Shown here in pieces: positions 51,646 to 63,066 of a stretch of DNA of 64,000 bases (the first letter of the stretch is position 1; the number at the start of each line of letters is the position of its first letter). Made by a program: the position numbers and the translations under genes. This DNA is from Sipunculus nudus. Taxonomy: Eukaryota; Annelida; Sipuncula; Golfingiida; Sipunculidae. The notes beneath the pieces were generated by a model. It saw only the letters and a program-made list of their open reading frames with translations, did not search any database and was not told the DNA's origin. The stretch lies in contig CM049317.1 in the NCBI GenBank assembly GCA_026874595.1, positions 33,284,901 through 33,348,900 on the forward strand, written 5' to 3'.

Positions 51646-52294
51646 CACCCCGGTGTTGTGGACGGTATCAACAACAGGGCGATTATCAGATAACTGACGC
51701 TGTACTGTACTGACAGTGCTGTTAATTTCTCTTTAGGTGGTTTGTTTATTGTGAGAAATACGATGCAGTCAATAACAGCCCAAACCAAAAGCATCACTGC
51801 AAAAAACAACCAAGCTCCAAGGAAAACTTGCAACTGTAGCGAAGAAAATACATGCCCGTGGACAAAGCAAAGGTCACCACCACTGATCCCAAACCACTTA
51901 CAACATTTGATTAGCAAAAGGCACAATCAAAATTCGAAACAAAAAACACAATACATTTTTCTGCCATGAACCTTACGAAAATGAATTCGAAGCATATTTG
52001 GACCCTTAAGAGACAGAACATACAATATTCAACGACCTTCGAAATAATCCAACTTTCTAACACAGTAAAACGTAGCTCGGACCAATGCAACCTCTGTATG
52101 GAGGGGGGAGTACAACATATTACATCACCAAAGCGACAAGGGAATAGACGTGGCGAATCAGTTTCCAGGTGCCCACACCTGAAACTACTGAACCGTGCAA
52201 GAGAGAGTAACAGTAACAGCTGGATCCCCCACGAGCTTCAGTTATCTGATGATCGCCCGGTTGTTGATACCATCCACAACACCGGTGGGAAACT
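51646..52294. mobile_element. Decayed element with about 53-bp inverted ends and a Cys-motif fragment
   Basis: 51646-51698 is the inverted match of 52238-52294. Between them, on plus, a frame gives STTFEIIQLSNTVKRSSDQC, NLCMEGG and SRCPHLKLLNRARE. This resembles the cysteine-containing region preceding the end of Penelope-like and related retroelement proteins. The assignment is from memory of that pattern and is weak. A frame on the opposite strand is probably a shadow. Confidence 0.4.
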
Positions 52295-52753
52295 ATATAC
52301 TAGTATGTCTGTGTACATGAGATGGTGCCTGTGTGTAAGGGTGTGTCTGATTGACCACTTCACCTATAAATTCTACTTCACAGCTGTCCACTTTTAATAT
52401 TTATAATTTTTATTCTGAAATGTAACATTTAAATATATATTTTATATATAAACTGAATATTTTCCGTCCATCCATCCATCCTTCCACCACGAGCACCGCC
52501 TGAACGTCGTTAAACGACCAGTGTGTTGTCAGCCAACGTGTTGTCGGACCAGTGTAATGACCATAAGACTCAAATTATTTGGCAATACCCACAAACAAAA
52601 CATGATCAGCTTCGGTGAAAGCACACAGTCGCTGGTACCGATTACCATGGCCTTGCCCCTGTTATGTTCATGTCTTGTTTACTATATCCAATGATGGTTA
52701 TATTATTCTATAACGGTTTGTTTATATTCAAACTGCAATTTTTAAGTATACGT

Positions 52754-53187
52754 TGTTACGAAGACATATTGCTCAGGGGAAAACATTGGGCCGATCCCAG
52801 GATTCGAACCCATGTCAGTGGCGCACAAGTCTGGCGTCCAAACCGCTTTGCTATAAAAACAAGCTTTACTAGCGAGACAGTTCGGTCCGCTTTTACGTCA
52901 CACCGTAACACACCCCCTCTTAAGAGCGTTCTGCTATCAGAACAAGGCTAATTATCCCAGGAGTCACACTTTGGAGAGCTTATTCCCTAGGCCACAAAGT
53001 TGGACCGTCATCCCGGACGAGCCCCCATTTTGTTACGGAGACATATTGCTCAGGGGAAAACAATGGGCCGATCCCGGGATTCTAACCCATGTCAGTGGCG
53101 CACAAGTCTGGCGTCCATAGCGCTTTGCTAGAAAAGGAAGCTTCACTAGCGAGACAGTTCGGTCCGCTTTTACGTCACCCCGTAACA
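52754..53187 (-). mobile_element. TRIM: miniature LTR retrotransposon with tRNA-like LTRs
   Basis: Two 157-bp direct repeats (52754-52910 and 53031-53187, about 11 differences) bound a 120-bp interior. Both run TGTTACG...CGTAACA and the whole is flanked by ACGT (52750-52753; 53188-53191). Read on minus, the 5' LTR is followed after AAA by a primer-binding site and the interior ends in AAGAGGGGGTG, a polypurine tract, directly before the 3' LTR. No coding capacity. Each LTR contains box A (TAGCAAAGCGG) and, 43 bases on, box B (GGTTCGAATCC; GGTTAGAATCC in the other copy). Confidence 0.88.
53010..53027 (-). promoter_or_regulatory. Primer-binding site for tRNA-Pro
   Basis: On minus TGGGGGCTCGTCCGGGAT, complementary to the 3' 18 nucleotides of tRNA-Pro; the same PBS is known from gammaretroviruses. 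It starts three bases after the 5' LTR end. Confidence 0.85.
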
Positions 53188-53287
53188 ACGTACAATAAAT
53201 GTATACGATGCAACAAATGCTCCGTGTGAAAGGTTTCAAAGAGTAAATAATTCCGGCGCTAATTATTATATATTTTGACCTAGAACC

Positions 53288-53520
53288 CTCCCCCCCCCCC
53301 CCCACAACCATCCAACGCTTTCTCTCTGTCTCTCTTTCGTTCTCTGTCTTTCTCTCTTTCTCTGTCTCTGTCTATCTGTCGCTCTCTCTCTGTCTGTCTC
53401 TCTCTCTCTCTCTTTGTTTCGCTCTCTCTTTCTTTCTTTCTCTCTTTCCCCACCTCCCTCTGTCTCTCTCCCTTTCCTTCCCTCTCTCTTTCTGCCTCTC
53501 TATCTCTTGCTCTTCTTTCC
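53288..53520. repeat. Polypyrimidine tract upstream of the lectin receptor
   Basis: C run (53289-53303) followed by about 210 bases of CT/TTTC/GTCT repeats ending some 85 bases before the receptor start. It could serve as the pyrimidine tract of an upstream intron or as a promoter element; neither is shown. Confidence 0.6.
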
Positions 53521-53603
53521 CACGGGGTGAGAGAACATGTCTGTTATGATGCTGACCTGAAGAGATTAACGCACCTGGGCAGGATGAATGTTCTGGCGAA
53601 GGC

Positions 53604-53881
53604 ATGCACCCTTCTGCCTTTCTACTTCCAATGGCGTTTCTGGCAAAAGCAAATCCCTTCTATTGGTTATTGATGCATTCAGATCCTGCTACCCAGGAAG
53701 ACGCGATGAAAACATGTCTCAGTCAAAACTTGACTTTACCAACGGACATGTCACGTGACCAGCACGAGGTTCTGATGGGAAGATTTTGGAATGAGAGCAC
53801 ACCGCCACTCTGGCTTGGTATCGTCCGTGAGAACTCGAGGAACTGGTCCTGGCTCAATGGAACAATATACACGGGTGAGGG

Positions 53882-53944
<63 letters not shown>

Positions 53945-55400
53945 ACTAATATATATATATATATATATAAATCAAATTTATGGGTAGAATCATATTTGCG
54001 AGGTTAAATGTCGCAATTTTTCAATATTTCGTTGTTTTGCGAGTGTTCTGTTTTCGCGATTGCACTATTAACTAACTTGCACAGAGTATATCAATTATCC
54101 TTTATTTAATTACATTGAATAGTGTGTTTGCAAAATTGTAACACTTAGACAGGGACCCGAGTGGATATTGAACGAGTTAAATTATTGTTTACTATATTGC
54201 CAGATAATTTGAAAGATCTGATATAATTTATAGCAACATTCTTTTATTTACGAATAACATACATGAGATGTAATTATTTATAGCATAAGTCCTGTTGATT
54301 TCGATTTGACTTCGACGAGTTCGCTTCTTATTCACGAAGGATTTGTTTTCGCGAATATCCCGCTTTCGCGGATACCGCGAATTGGAAACCGTCGCGAACA
54401 AAGAGGCCACAGAATCTGCCCTGTTCTCATCTGAGTTGCTGCTGCATATGCGTTACATCCCATCATGTTAATAGTATATGAATTGTTACCCACAATAAGA
54501 ATACATTAGCGAATTCAAAAACTAATTCAGTTAAGATATTATACAGATCAGAAAGTGATTTTGGTAAATCGAAGTTTATAATTTAGGTCGACTGATCAGG
54601 GACGCTGACCACCTGACCTGTGGCGCACTGGGGGATTCTTCAGCCTACGCCTCGGATTGTTTTTCTATAATTGAGGGCTACATATGTCAGTATGGTAAGT
54701 GTTTATTGAGAGTGCATTACATTGTTATCATTTTTGGTTCGTTGTTGTGTTGGTCCGTGCCTGAAAACAACTTACCCAACACGCTATGAACGAATTATAA
54801 TACATTTGTTTTTTTTTTTTTGGGGGGGGGGAGGGGTTTAAATACCAAGTAATATATTATATTCTGGAGGTAACCTTTACGGCTATATATTTTCAAGGGT
54901 TTTTTTAAATATGTTTGTCCCGTTTGAGGGCCGGAACCATCCAATGGATATTATTGGCCGTCTTTGTTTTAGTAATAAAGAGGTCTTATATGACCCAGGG
55001 CTCGTGAATCGTGACATACTAATCAATGTAGCGTGCACACCTACGTTTGGTAAGCATCCTGCCGGAAGCATAGATGTGGTCTCGTGTTACTTTTCTGATT
55101 CAGTTTAGATACAATTTATGGTTCTCATCAGCAGTGCCCTTTCCGTACACTGACTCTATCAGTCAGGACAAAGCTGAGTTCGAATATACATATTTACAAA
55201 CGAGATCACTCTTTTTCTTATGTGCGAAAATTCGTGCCATTTCTTAGGTTTTATTGACACAATATTGTGTCCTGTGGTTTAGGGAAATAAGTAATCAGAT
55301 GAGGGGCGTCAATATAAGGGGGACGGGGGGTATATCCCCCCCCCCACTTTTTGGCAAGGGGGGATGGTCAATGTTATCATCCCCCCACTTTTCAGAGAAT

Positions 55401-55440
<40 letters not shown>

Positions 55441-55536
55441 AAATGAAATATAGATTTTAATAGAATGTAGAAATGCTCCATTTATGAGTTTACTGTGAAA
55501 TATTATATTGAAATATATTTGAAATATGATTAAGTA

Positions 55537-55574
<38 letters not shown>

Positions 55575-58073
55575 CTGAAGAAAAAAAACACTGTAAATTC
55601 ACTTATATTCACCATATTGTACACACACACACGTGTGTGTGTGTGTGGGGGGGGGGGCGAGTCATCCCCCCCCCCCTACCCTTGAAGAAAAATTGACGCC
55701 ACTGAATCAGATCATAATACACTTGTAAATAGTCATGCACATGTCAAGGTTATGGTACATGTACTGTACTAACTATTGACAATTTCCGACGATAAATTTA
55801 GACATTTACGAGCTATAATCAGATGTTCCATTACAATGGTGATAATCATGATTTTTCCGTATGCGTAGGCGGAATCCGGTCGTACCAGGGTTCACATATC
55901 TGCCCTATATACGCGTAAATGTGCAGTTCCGGAAATAAGATCTCTGTATATATTAACACCGTGCTTGATATTATCTTGGATGAAAGTACTGGTAGTTACG
56001 AGAACGCATGCGATGCTAAAGATTAAACCGAAAAAGGAGTATAACGCCTGGTTATAACCATATGATGTTTCTGATACAGAGAGACCCTGTGTAGTAAAAC
56101 ATGAAAAATTACCATGCTAGCTGCATAACAATAATAAAAAGAATCCCTGTGGGTAAATAGGGCATTGCCAGTTGTAAATAAGATAAGGTCTTCGCTTTAT
56201 AATTAATCAAATTATGAATAATAATGTGTAATGAAGTTGTATGACCCAGTTATTTATTAAACCTGGAGTTGTGTCTCGTTTCAGGATATGCGGTCAAAAT
56301 ACCCAGTGTTTAAAAAGCACAGATTTATAAGTACCCATTATCAGTGCAGGACATTTTCTGGGATGTTGCACTCATGGTGTTAGGGTGTCAGCTGATTATC
56401 ACAAAAGATATGCATACGTCATATATTCCCATCTGAGTGTTGACATCACTCGTTTAGAACGGGTCTATAAAATATAATGTAGGCCGATATTATGGATATA
56501 AAGAATGTTTTTTAACGCAAGAAATAATGAAATAATCATTAATAATTTTCATAAGCACATTGGTTATTTACTAATTTATATCGTTTTCGATTCGATACTA
56601 TATCTTATTATAAATAATAAAAATTATTCTGTCGAAGATGTTCGTCTACTAAAATGAACTCAAAGGCGATGCTAAAAGATTACAATTTGATAACAATAAA
56701 TTTATGTACCCATAAGCAGAAAAGAAAACTAGATGCTAAGTGAATTTTGGTACATGCCTACTACATTTAGATTGTTTGTTTGTCCTTTCATATGTGCTAT
56801 ATCTCAATAAATGTACAAATATGATTGTAAAAGTAACAACTGAAATTAATCAATTATTTTTTTCAACACCACTCATTACCTATTTTTACAATATAAAAAT
56901 TATCCGAACTCGTCTCTAAATGTTCTTTATATAGAATGCAGTGCGTGTCCTGCTGCAGCATGTAGGCGTTTACCAGATGCACCCTTGTGTTATGATTTCT
57001 ACCTGGAGCGAAGTAACTGGTTCACTGCGGCCTCTAAATGTGCCGGAAGAAACAGAACCCTGCTCATGTCAACAAGTAACCGGATCAGTGTCGCAAAAGA
57101 CCGAGAACTGTGGATAGGCCTGACTAAAGGACCGTGGTACTTCACAAAAAGGAAGAGTAAGAGTTTTGTAGCAGATATATATTTAATACATTATGTCTTT
57201 ACCTCCCAAGAACCATGTGTTTTTTGAAGAGCAGCAAGAATGTTGTATCAGACACATAAAACGGTGAAACCGCTATAATGTGGATAAAAGAGCCCTTGGT
57301 CGGTATTAGTGGGCGGCCTGAGGTTCACCCTGGCGGGGGTTCGATGTCTCCGACACCATCTGGTTGGAAATATTGTTATTCACAATATTGTTTTCAGAGT
57401 ACTGCATTACCTTGTGACATACGCGACGTCTATGTATAAATAAAAGTAGAATAACTTAAGACCACCCTGGCTAAAACATAAATACATGTATATTATAAAT
57501 CCCTTTAAACCTTATAATATTTTAATATACTCATCATTGCATCGGACGACACAGGAACAGTCCTTATACGTATTTCAGAGAGAAAGTTTGTGGTAGAGGC
57601 GCGATGGCGTTCGACTGTGGTGACGGAGGAGGACAAGAGATGCTCCACAGTGCAAAAAGATGGTGACACAACGGCATGGACACCAGAATACTGTGGGAAG
57701 GAGAGATCATTTGTGTGCCTGCCAGGTAATATGAGAATTTTACTGAAAGTTGCCTTTTTCTTGGAGGGCCTGCACTGGTGATCTGAAGTAAACCGTTCGA
57801 TCTAATTTGCTTCTAATTAAAAATCGTGAAATATTAATACAACCACCTAGGTATTATCATTTTGCTTAACTAAAAGTTAATTAGTTTATATTCTTTTCGA
57901 AACCTACATATAAAAAAAACAAAATTTTTCAGGTTTGCCTCATTGAAACCATCACATGTTGATAATTATAATAATAATAATATATTATTAATTTTTTTTA
58001 TCTTATTATTATTGAAATAGTTATTTATTATTATTATTAAAATATTTCCCTATTATCATAAAGATTATTATTA

Positions 58074-58122
<49 letters not shown>

Positions 58123-61100
58123 AGTATTATTATTATCATTTTTATTATTACGACTAAATGTATTATCAATATTATTATTAAAATATTTTATTATTATAAG
58201 TATGATGATGATGATTATGATTTTGATTATGATGATGATGATTATTATTATTATTATTATTTCTATTGATAACAATTCGAACCACGTTACCTTTTATACA
58301 TATGTTCCTGAATTAGTAATCGGAAAGAAAAATAATAAATTCATTGACAGCTTTGGTTCATCTTACTGTTATAATTAATACGTTTATACAGAAGAAGGAG
58401 TCCATCTGGCAAGTACCAGGGTACCCACGTATTCTAGTGGCACCACAAGTAAAACCATAGGAGGAACTGAGTGGAAATCATTAGCTTATGAAGCAACGCG
58501 TGATATGCACCATTCAACCGCGACTTTAAGCAGGAAGACTGGTAAGAAACTGAAATGGTTTTATGTTGTTAAAAGACATACCTTCTTTTAATACTAACTA
58601 TCAGGTTCGGATTTTTTTTCAATCTTGTAACATTGTTATGTGTGTTTGGTTTATTTTGCATTAAATAATAACATGTGGGGGCGGTGGGGTTATTGTTAAG
58701 GTGCCGGGCTCATGATCTAGAGATCGTAAGTTCGAATTCCGGACAGAACCCACCGTACCAAGACCCTTAGGCAAGGTCCCAACCGGAAGTGTGCCTCTGT
58801 CCACCCAGCAGTAGAAATGGGTACCAGTAAATACTGGGAAGGTAACCTGCGATGGACTAGCGTCCCATCCAGGAGGAGTTAATTTGCTAAGTCGCTTCAC
58901 GCTGTCGAAACCAGGATAAGCTCTTGCCTGATGAACCAATAGGCTCGGTTGTATAAAGCCAGACAGACTTTACAGATCTTGATGGTTTGTTTTGGCTTAG
59001 ATCACAGGCAGAAAATAATGATGTTTCTATATAACATGCAGTCACCGTATATTCATCACCGAGAATAATTTGTACGTCATTACTGGATACTAGGAGTGAC
59101 TTTTTTTTTATTTCATCTAATGTATTAAATATCTAATAGAGTGTTGTTTATCGTTTACATATGTTATGGTCCCCTTAAACTGTTTAACGAATAAACCTTT
59201 GTCTAAAACTCATCTTGTATAGAAGTGGTAAGAATGACCCTTTCTTTCAATACCAATAGAACACATAGTGTAAGATATATTGCAGTTTTTCGTATAAGTA
59301 ATAAAACCACAGTTCTAATTTAAAGTAACATTATCAATCTGTAGTAAAGCAAATACTTAATATTCGGGTAACCGAATTATCCAAAACCAGTTTAACATCA
59401 AACAGTATATTTTAGGTAAGTAATAAAACCACAGTTCTAATTTAAAGTAACATTATCAATCTGTAGTAAAGCAAATACTTAATATTCGGGTAACCGAATT
59501 ATCCAAAACCAGTTTAACATCAAACAGTATATTTTAGGTAGTAGTGAAGCAAAATGTCTATTTATCAGAGTACACGGTCATAATTCCTGTAGAATGGATA
59601 TTTAATGAAACTAAGAGCAAAATAACGGTTTCTGCAGAATAATTCAATAATAGAATGATTATCCAAAATCAGTTTGACATAAAAAAACTAAATACCTGTC
59701 ACGGTCTGGAAAATGTATATCTTGTAGAGAAGACAACTACCGCAATGATGTGGACAGTTCCCCTTGCTGCTGCGATTGGTATGTTTCTGTTTCTGACTGG
59801 TCTAGCTTTGGTAATTTTCCTTATGAAGAGGAAACATAGCAGCAGGTAATTGCCCTTTCTATCCAATTATAATAGGTACCTCTATTTATTTTGATTTTTT
59901 TAGCAAACCTGTCATCTTATGCGATGGTGTGGCGTCGTCCGGCGTCCGTCGTCCGTCGTCTGTACGTTAACTCATACTATCTTGAAAACGGCAAGAATTA
60001 GCATCACGAAATCTTATGAATAAAATTAGTCATCTAATAAACTCTATCGGATTTTGCTTATTTTTTGGCTAATTGCATTTTCTTAGATTTATAGGGAAAA
60101 AGCTAAAAAAGCTTAAAAAATCTTCTTCTCCGAATCTGTTCAGCCAAATTGTCCAATATTTTACAGAAGTGATTCCTGGAACAATCTCTCTCAAATTTGT
60201 TCGAATGGTTTAAGTTCGGTGATTTTTGGCCGAGTTACAGGAAGTTGAACTTAGTCATCTGTCCAAAAAAGCATACTTAAATTACAATCTCAGAAATGGC
60301 TTGAGCTATCATCACCAAATTTTATGCCAATGTTGGTCACATGAGTCATATCTGAAATTGAGGTATTGGTGGCGCCACCTGCATCGGCCTTTTTTGTACG
60401 GGGGTCATCAGTGCCCGTATCATACTGACAGCTACAAATAACTTCTTCTCTGAAACGAAATGGCCAAATTGTTTAATATCGCACAGAAATGATCATAGTG
60501 TAGTGCTTTCTGAAGTTTGTTCAAATGGTCTCAGTTCAGTGACTTTTGGCTAAGTTATGGGAAGCTGAATTTAGTCATATGCCATAACAGCCCATTTAAG
60601 CTAAGTGGCTACAAAAATCTTCTTCTCAAAATCCACTGGGCCAAATTCTTAAACCTCACACATTAATTATCCTTAGATGTCGATAATTCAAGTTTGTTCA
60701 AATGGTCTCAGTTCAGTGACTTTTGCCTGAGTTATGGGAAGCTGAATTTCGTCATATGCCATAACAGCCCATGTAAGCTAAGTGGCTACAAAAATCTTCT
60801 TCTCAAAAACCACTGGGCCAAATTCTTAAATCTCACACATTAATTATCATTAGATGTTGATTATTCAAGTTTGTTCAAATGGTCCCAGTTCAGTGACTTT
60901 TGGCTAAGTTATGGGAATCTGAATTTAGTCATATGCCATAACAGCCCATGTTAGCTGAGTGGCTACAAAAATCTTCTTCTCAAAAACCACTGGGCCAAAT
61001 TCAAAATCTCATACGTTAATTATCCTTAGAAGTTGATAATTCAAGTTTGTTCAAATGGTTTTGGTTCAATGATTTTGGCTGAGTTATGGGAAGATGAACT

Positions 61101-63066
61101 TTGCCATTTTGCTGTATTTTCCCATATGAGTTATAAACCTACAAAACGTTTTTCGACTGATGATACTGAGGCCAGTTTATTTAATATTTTGCAAGAATAA
61201 TTCCCTGAATCATTCTAATAATAGTTGTCTTTTATGGTTCCAAAAAAATGAATTTTGGCTGAATTATAAAGATTGAATTGAGTCATTTTACCATATATGT
61301 TAGCTGTGTGAAGCAGATACATCTAGCCTAGCAATAGTTTATCAGCATCCATTACATCATGCCTCTAGACATTTAGATTTCAGAATATCTATGGAAAATA
61401 TTGAAAAGAATGTTTTTTTAAAAGCTTTTAAAAAATGTAGATTTATGATATTACATATCATCTGTACACTATTCATAATTTCTCAGGAATAGCAGGAGCT
61501 ACCATCTCCAAATGTTATGCAATTATCAGTCACATATCAAATGTTGATGGATTCAGCTTATTTTTGCTATCTGCATTTACTTAGATTTTACAGGGGAAAA
61601 GCTGAAAAAAAACTTCTTCTTCTTGTAAAGAGTCCAGCCAAATTGTTCAATATTTTACAGAAATGATCCCAGAGGCGAGCCTTCTAAAGTTTGTTCAAAT
61701 GGTTTGTGTTGGATAAATTTTAGCAGAGTTACATAACAGGCCAAGATTGTGTATGTTTCTTGAACAGGTTGAGAAACTGCCAACTGTTTCAGATTTGGCA
61801 ACAGTTCAAGAGTTCATTCAGTGCAGCCAGATTTAGGTCAAGAGTTCAATCAGTGCAGCCAAGCACAAGGCATGTGATCACCTCATGGGCAGCATGTGAT
61901 CATTTCATGGTTAGCATGTGATCACCTCATGAGTATCATGTGATCACCTCATGTTCATTCAGTGCAGCCAGGTACAGGTCAAAAGTTTACTCAGTCTAGC
62001 CAGATGCAGGTCAAGAGTTCACTCAGTGCAGTAGCCTGAGCCAGTAATTTGTCACAGTACACTCGGGGCAACAGCCTTTCTCACCTAAGCCTGGTCAGCC
62101 CCGTGCATCAGACTCAAGGTAAGTTTGATGTATTGGCCTGATATTCTGACCTGTCTATGTGCCTTAAATGGCTTTCTCATCCACAAGACAGGTGTTGCCA
62201 TCTACAGTGACTTTTGCAAAGTGTATGTGCCTGCTTAATTCTACGGAAGAATTTGATATATCAGCCGTAAAAAGGGGAATATTTATACATGTCAAATAGC
62301 TTTGTCATATACAAGACTGGTGGTGCCACCTACAATATTTTTTGTGTTGTGTGCAATCATGCCAGAATTTCAGCAGTGATGTTTGTGTATTGTTTCTTGT
62401 TCAAAATGTTTAGTACTGGCATTGTTCACATATATGAAAAGTAGTGGTTCAGCATTGAAGCGTTATACCTGGTGTATATCCATATGCACAGGTTCGCATT
62501 AGGCCTGTAGGCCTTGTTTCACAAATAAGTGTGAATAAAGTTAATAAAAGGAATGTTTGAGATTCAAACATTTCAATTTGTTATTAAATTTGAACAAACA
62601 GCACCGGGCTTTTCGAACTTATAAAAAAATTTTGAAAAAAGCGAAATATAACAACTTTGCCAATTTGAACTTCAGTCTGCAAAACATGATTGTACGTCTA
62701 AAACAATGTCTCGGCAGAAGAATATAGTAATGTAAAACGAAAGAACCAGCGTTCTAACAGAAACATAGTATCATTTTACATGTGAATAAACATTGGATTA
62801 TTTATATGACATTTGATTCTAGACAAGAGGGAGTGAAGGAAATAGCGTCGGGACCCGGCACAATACAACATCAATATTTAGAAACCACATCTGCACATGG
62901 AGCCCATGGTGATCTGATACCATATTACGCTACTACAGCAGATACCTCGGGCCAATATTACATGGATATGGATAATATTGAGAGAAAAAACTTCCGAGAA
63001 AGACAGCTGCCTCCAGTTCCGGATGCCACTTCACAAGATGGCGATTATCTAGAACCGATACAATAA
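53604..63066 (+). CDS. Two-C-type-lectin-domain transmembrane receptor with phosphotyrosine tail (7 exons, 419 aa)
   Basis: Exons by eye: 53604-53874, 54587-54694, 56935-57156, 57579-57725, 58392-58541, 59728-59845, 62823-63066 (stop TAA). All introns are GT-AG; introns 1-5 are phase 1 and intron 6 is phase 2, and every junction keeps frame. Residues 1-16 resemble a signal peptide (cleavage after AKA). CTLD1 covers about 17-126 and CTLD2 about 127-249; each is split by one intron and keeps the paired cysteines (LTCGALG/SDC/YICQY; CYDFYL/KRC/EYC/FVCLP). Neither has EPN/QPD or WND, so calcium-dependent sugar binding is unlikely. A Ser/Thr-rich stalk (250-299) precedes a membrane helix (about 308-332) and an 87-residue tail with six tyrosines (357, 373, 374, 384, 385, 414). 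The tail has a YMDM motif (YxxM, PI3K-SH2 type) and RQLPPVP (class I SH3 ligand, RxxPxxP). An immune-type or adhesion receptor is inferred; ligand unknown. The start is tentative: the frame is open for another 18 codons upstream (53550-53603), so an upstream exon could exist. Confidence 0.82.
53883..53969. repeat. (TA)n microsatellite at the start of receptor intron 1
   Basis: Begins about nine bases after the GTGAGG donor; interrupted once by CAACTA. Confidence 0.9.
55301..55704. mobile_element. hAT-type MITE in receptor intron 2
   Basis: Ends GAGGGGCGTCAAT and ATTGACGCCACTG are inverted; AATCAGAT flanks both sides (55293-55300; 55705-55712), an exact 8-bp target duplication. The interior has two TA tracts (55407-55437, 55540-55573), a GT tract and C/G runs. 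No transposase. Confidence 0.88.
57960..58262. repeat. ATT-rich microsatellite in receptor intron 4
   Basis: Long imperfect (TTA)n with a GATGAT section around 58202-58240. Confidence 0.9.
58671..58945 (+). mobile_element. tRNA-derived SINE in receptor intron 5
   Basis: Box A-like TTAAGGTGCCGGGC and box B AAGTTCGAATTCC form a tRNA-like head at the left. The body contains GCGATGGACTAGCGTCC, a conserved block seen in widespread animal SINEs. The head lies on the same strand as the receptor gene. Confidence 0.75.
59295..59538. repeat. 122-bp exact tandem duplication in receptor intron 5
   Basis: Units 59295-59416 and 59417-59538 appear identical, so the event is recent. It lies just upstream of the transmembrane exon. 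Confidence 0.85.
59925..61750. repeat. Satellite array in receptor intron 6, about 178-bp units
   Basis: Units marked by TCTTCTTCTCAAAAACCACTGG (about 60617, 60795, 60972) and GTTCAAATGGTCTCAGTTCAG. A CCGGCGTCCGTCGTCCG stretch at 59938-59960 resembles the GC-rich terminus of the 28.6-kb array. Contains GGTGGCGCCACC (60369). The short frame 60226-60441 is not a gene. Confidence 0.8.
61790..62050. repeat. Short tandem repeats CATGTGATCACCTCATG and AGTGCAGCCAG
   Basis: Four copies of a roughly 24-bp unit (CATGTGATCACCTCATG, 61870-61955), flanked by several copies of a unit containing CAAGAGTTCAnTCAGTGCAGCCAG. In receptor intron 6. Confidence 0.8.

Noticed and set aside
58021-58275. Frame of Ile/Asn repeats
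   Set aside because: Translation of the ATT microsatellite in receptor intron 4.
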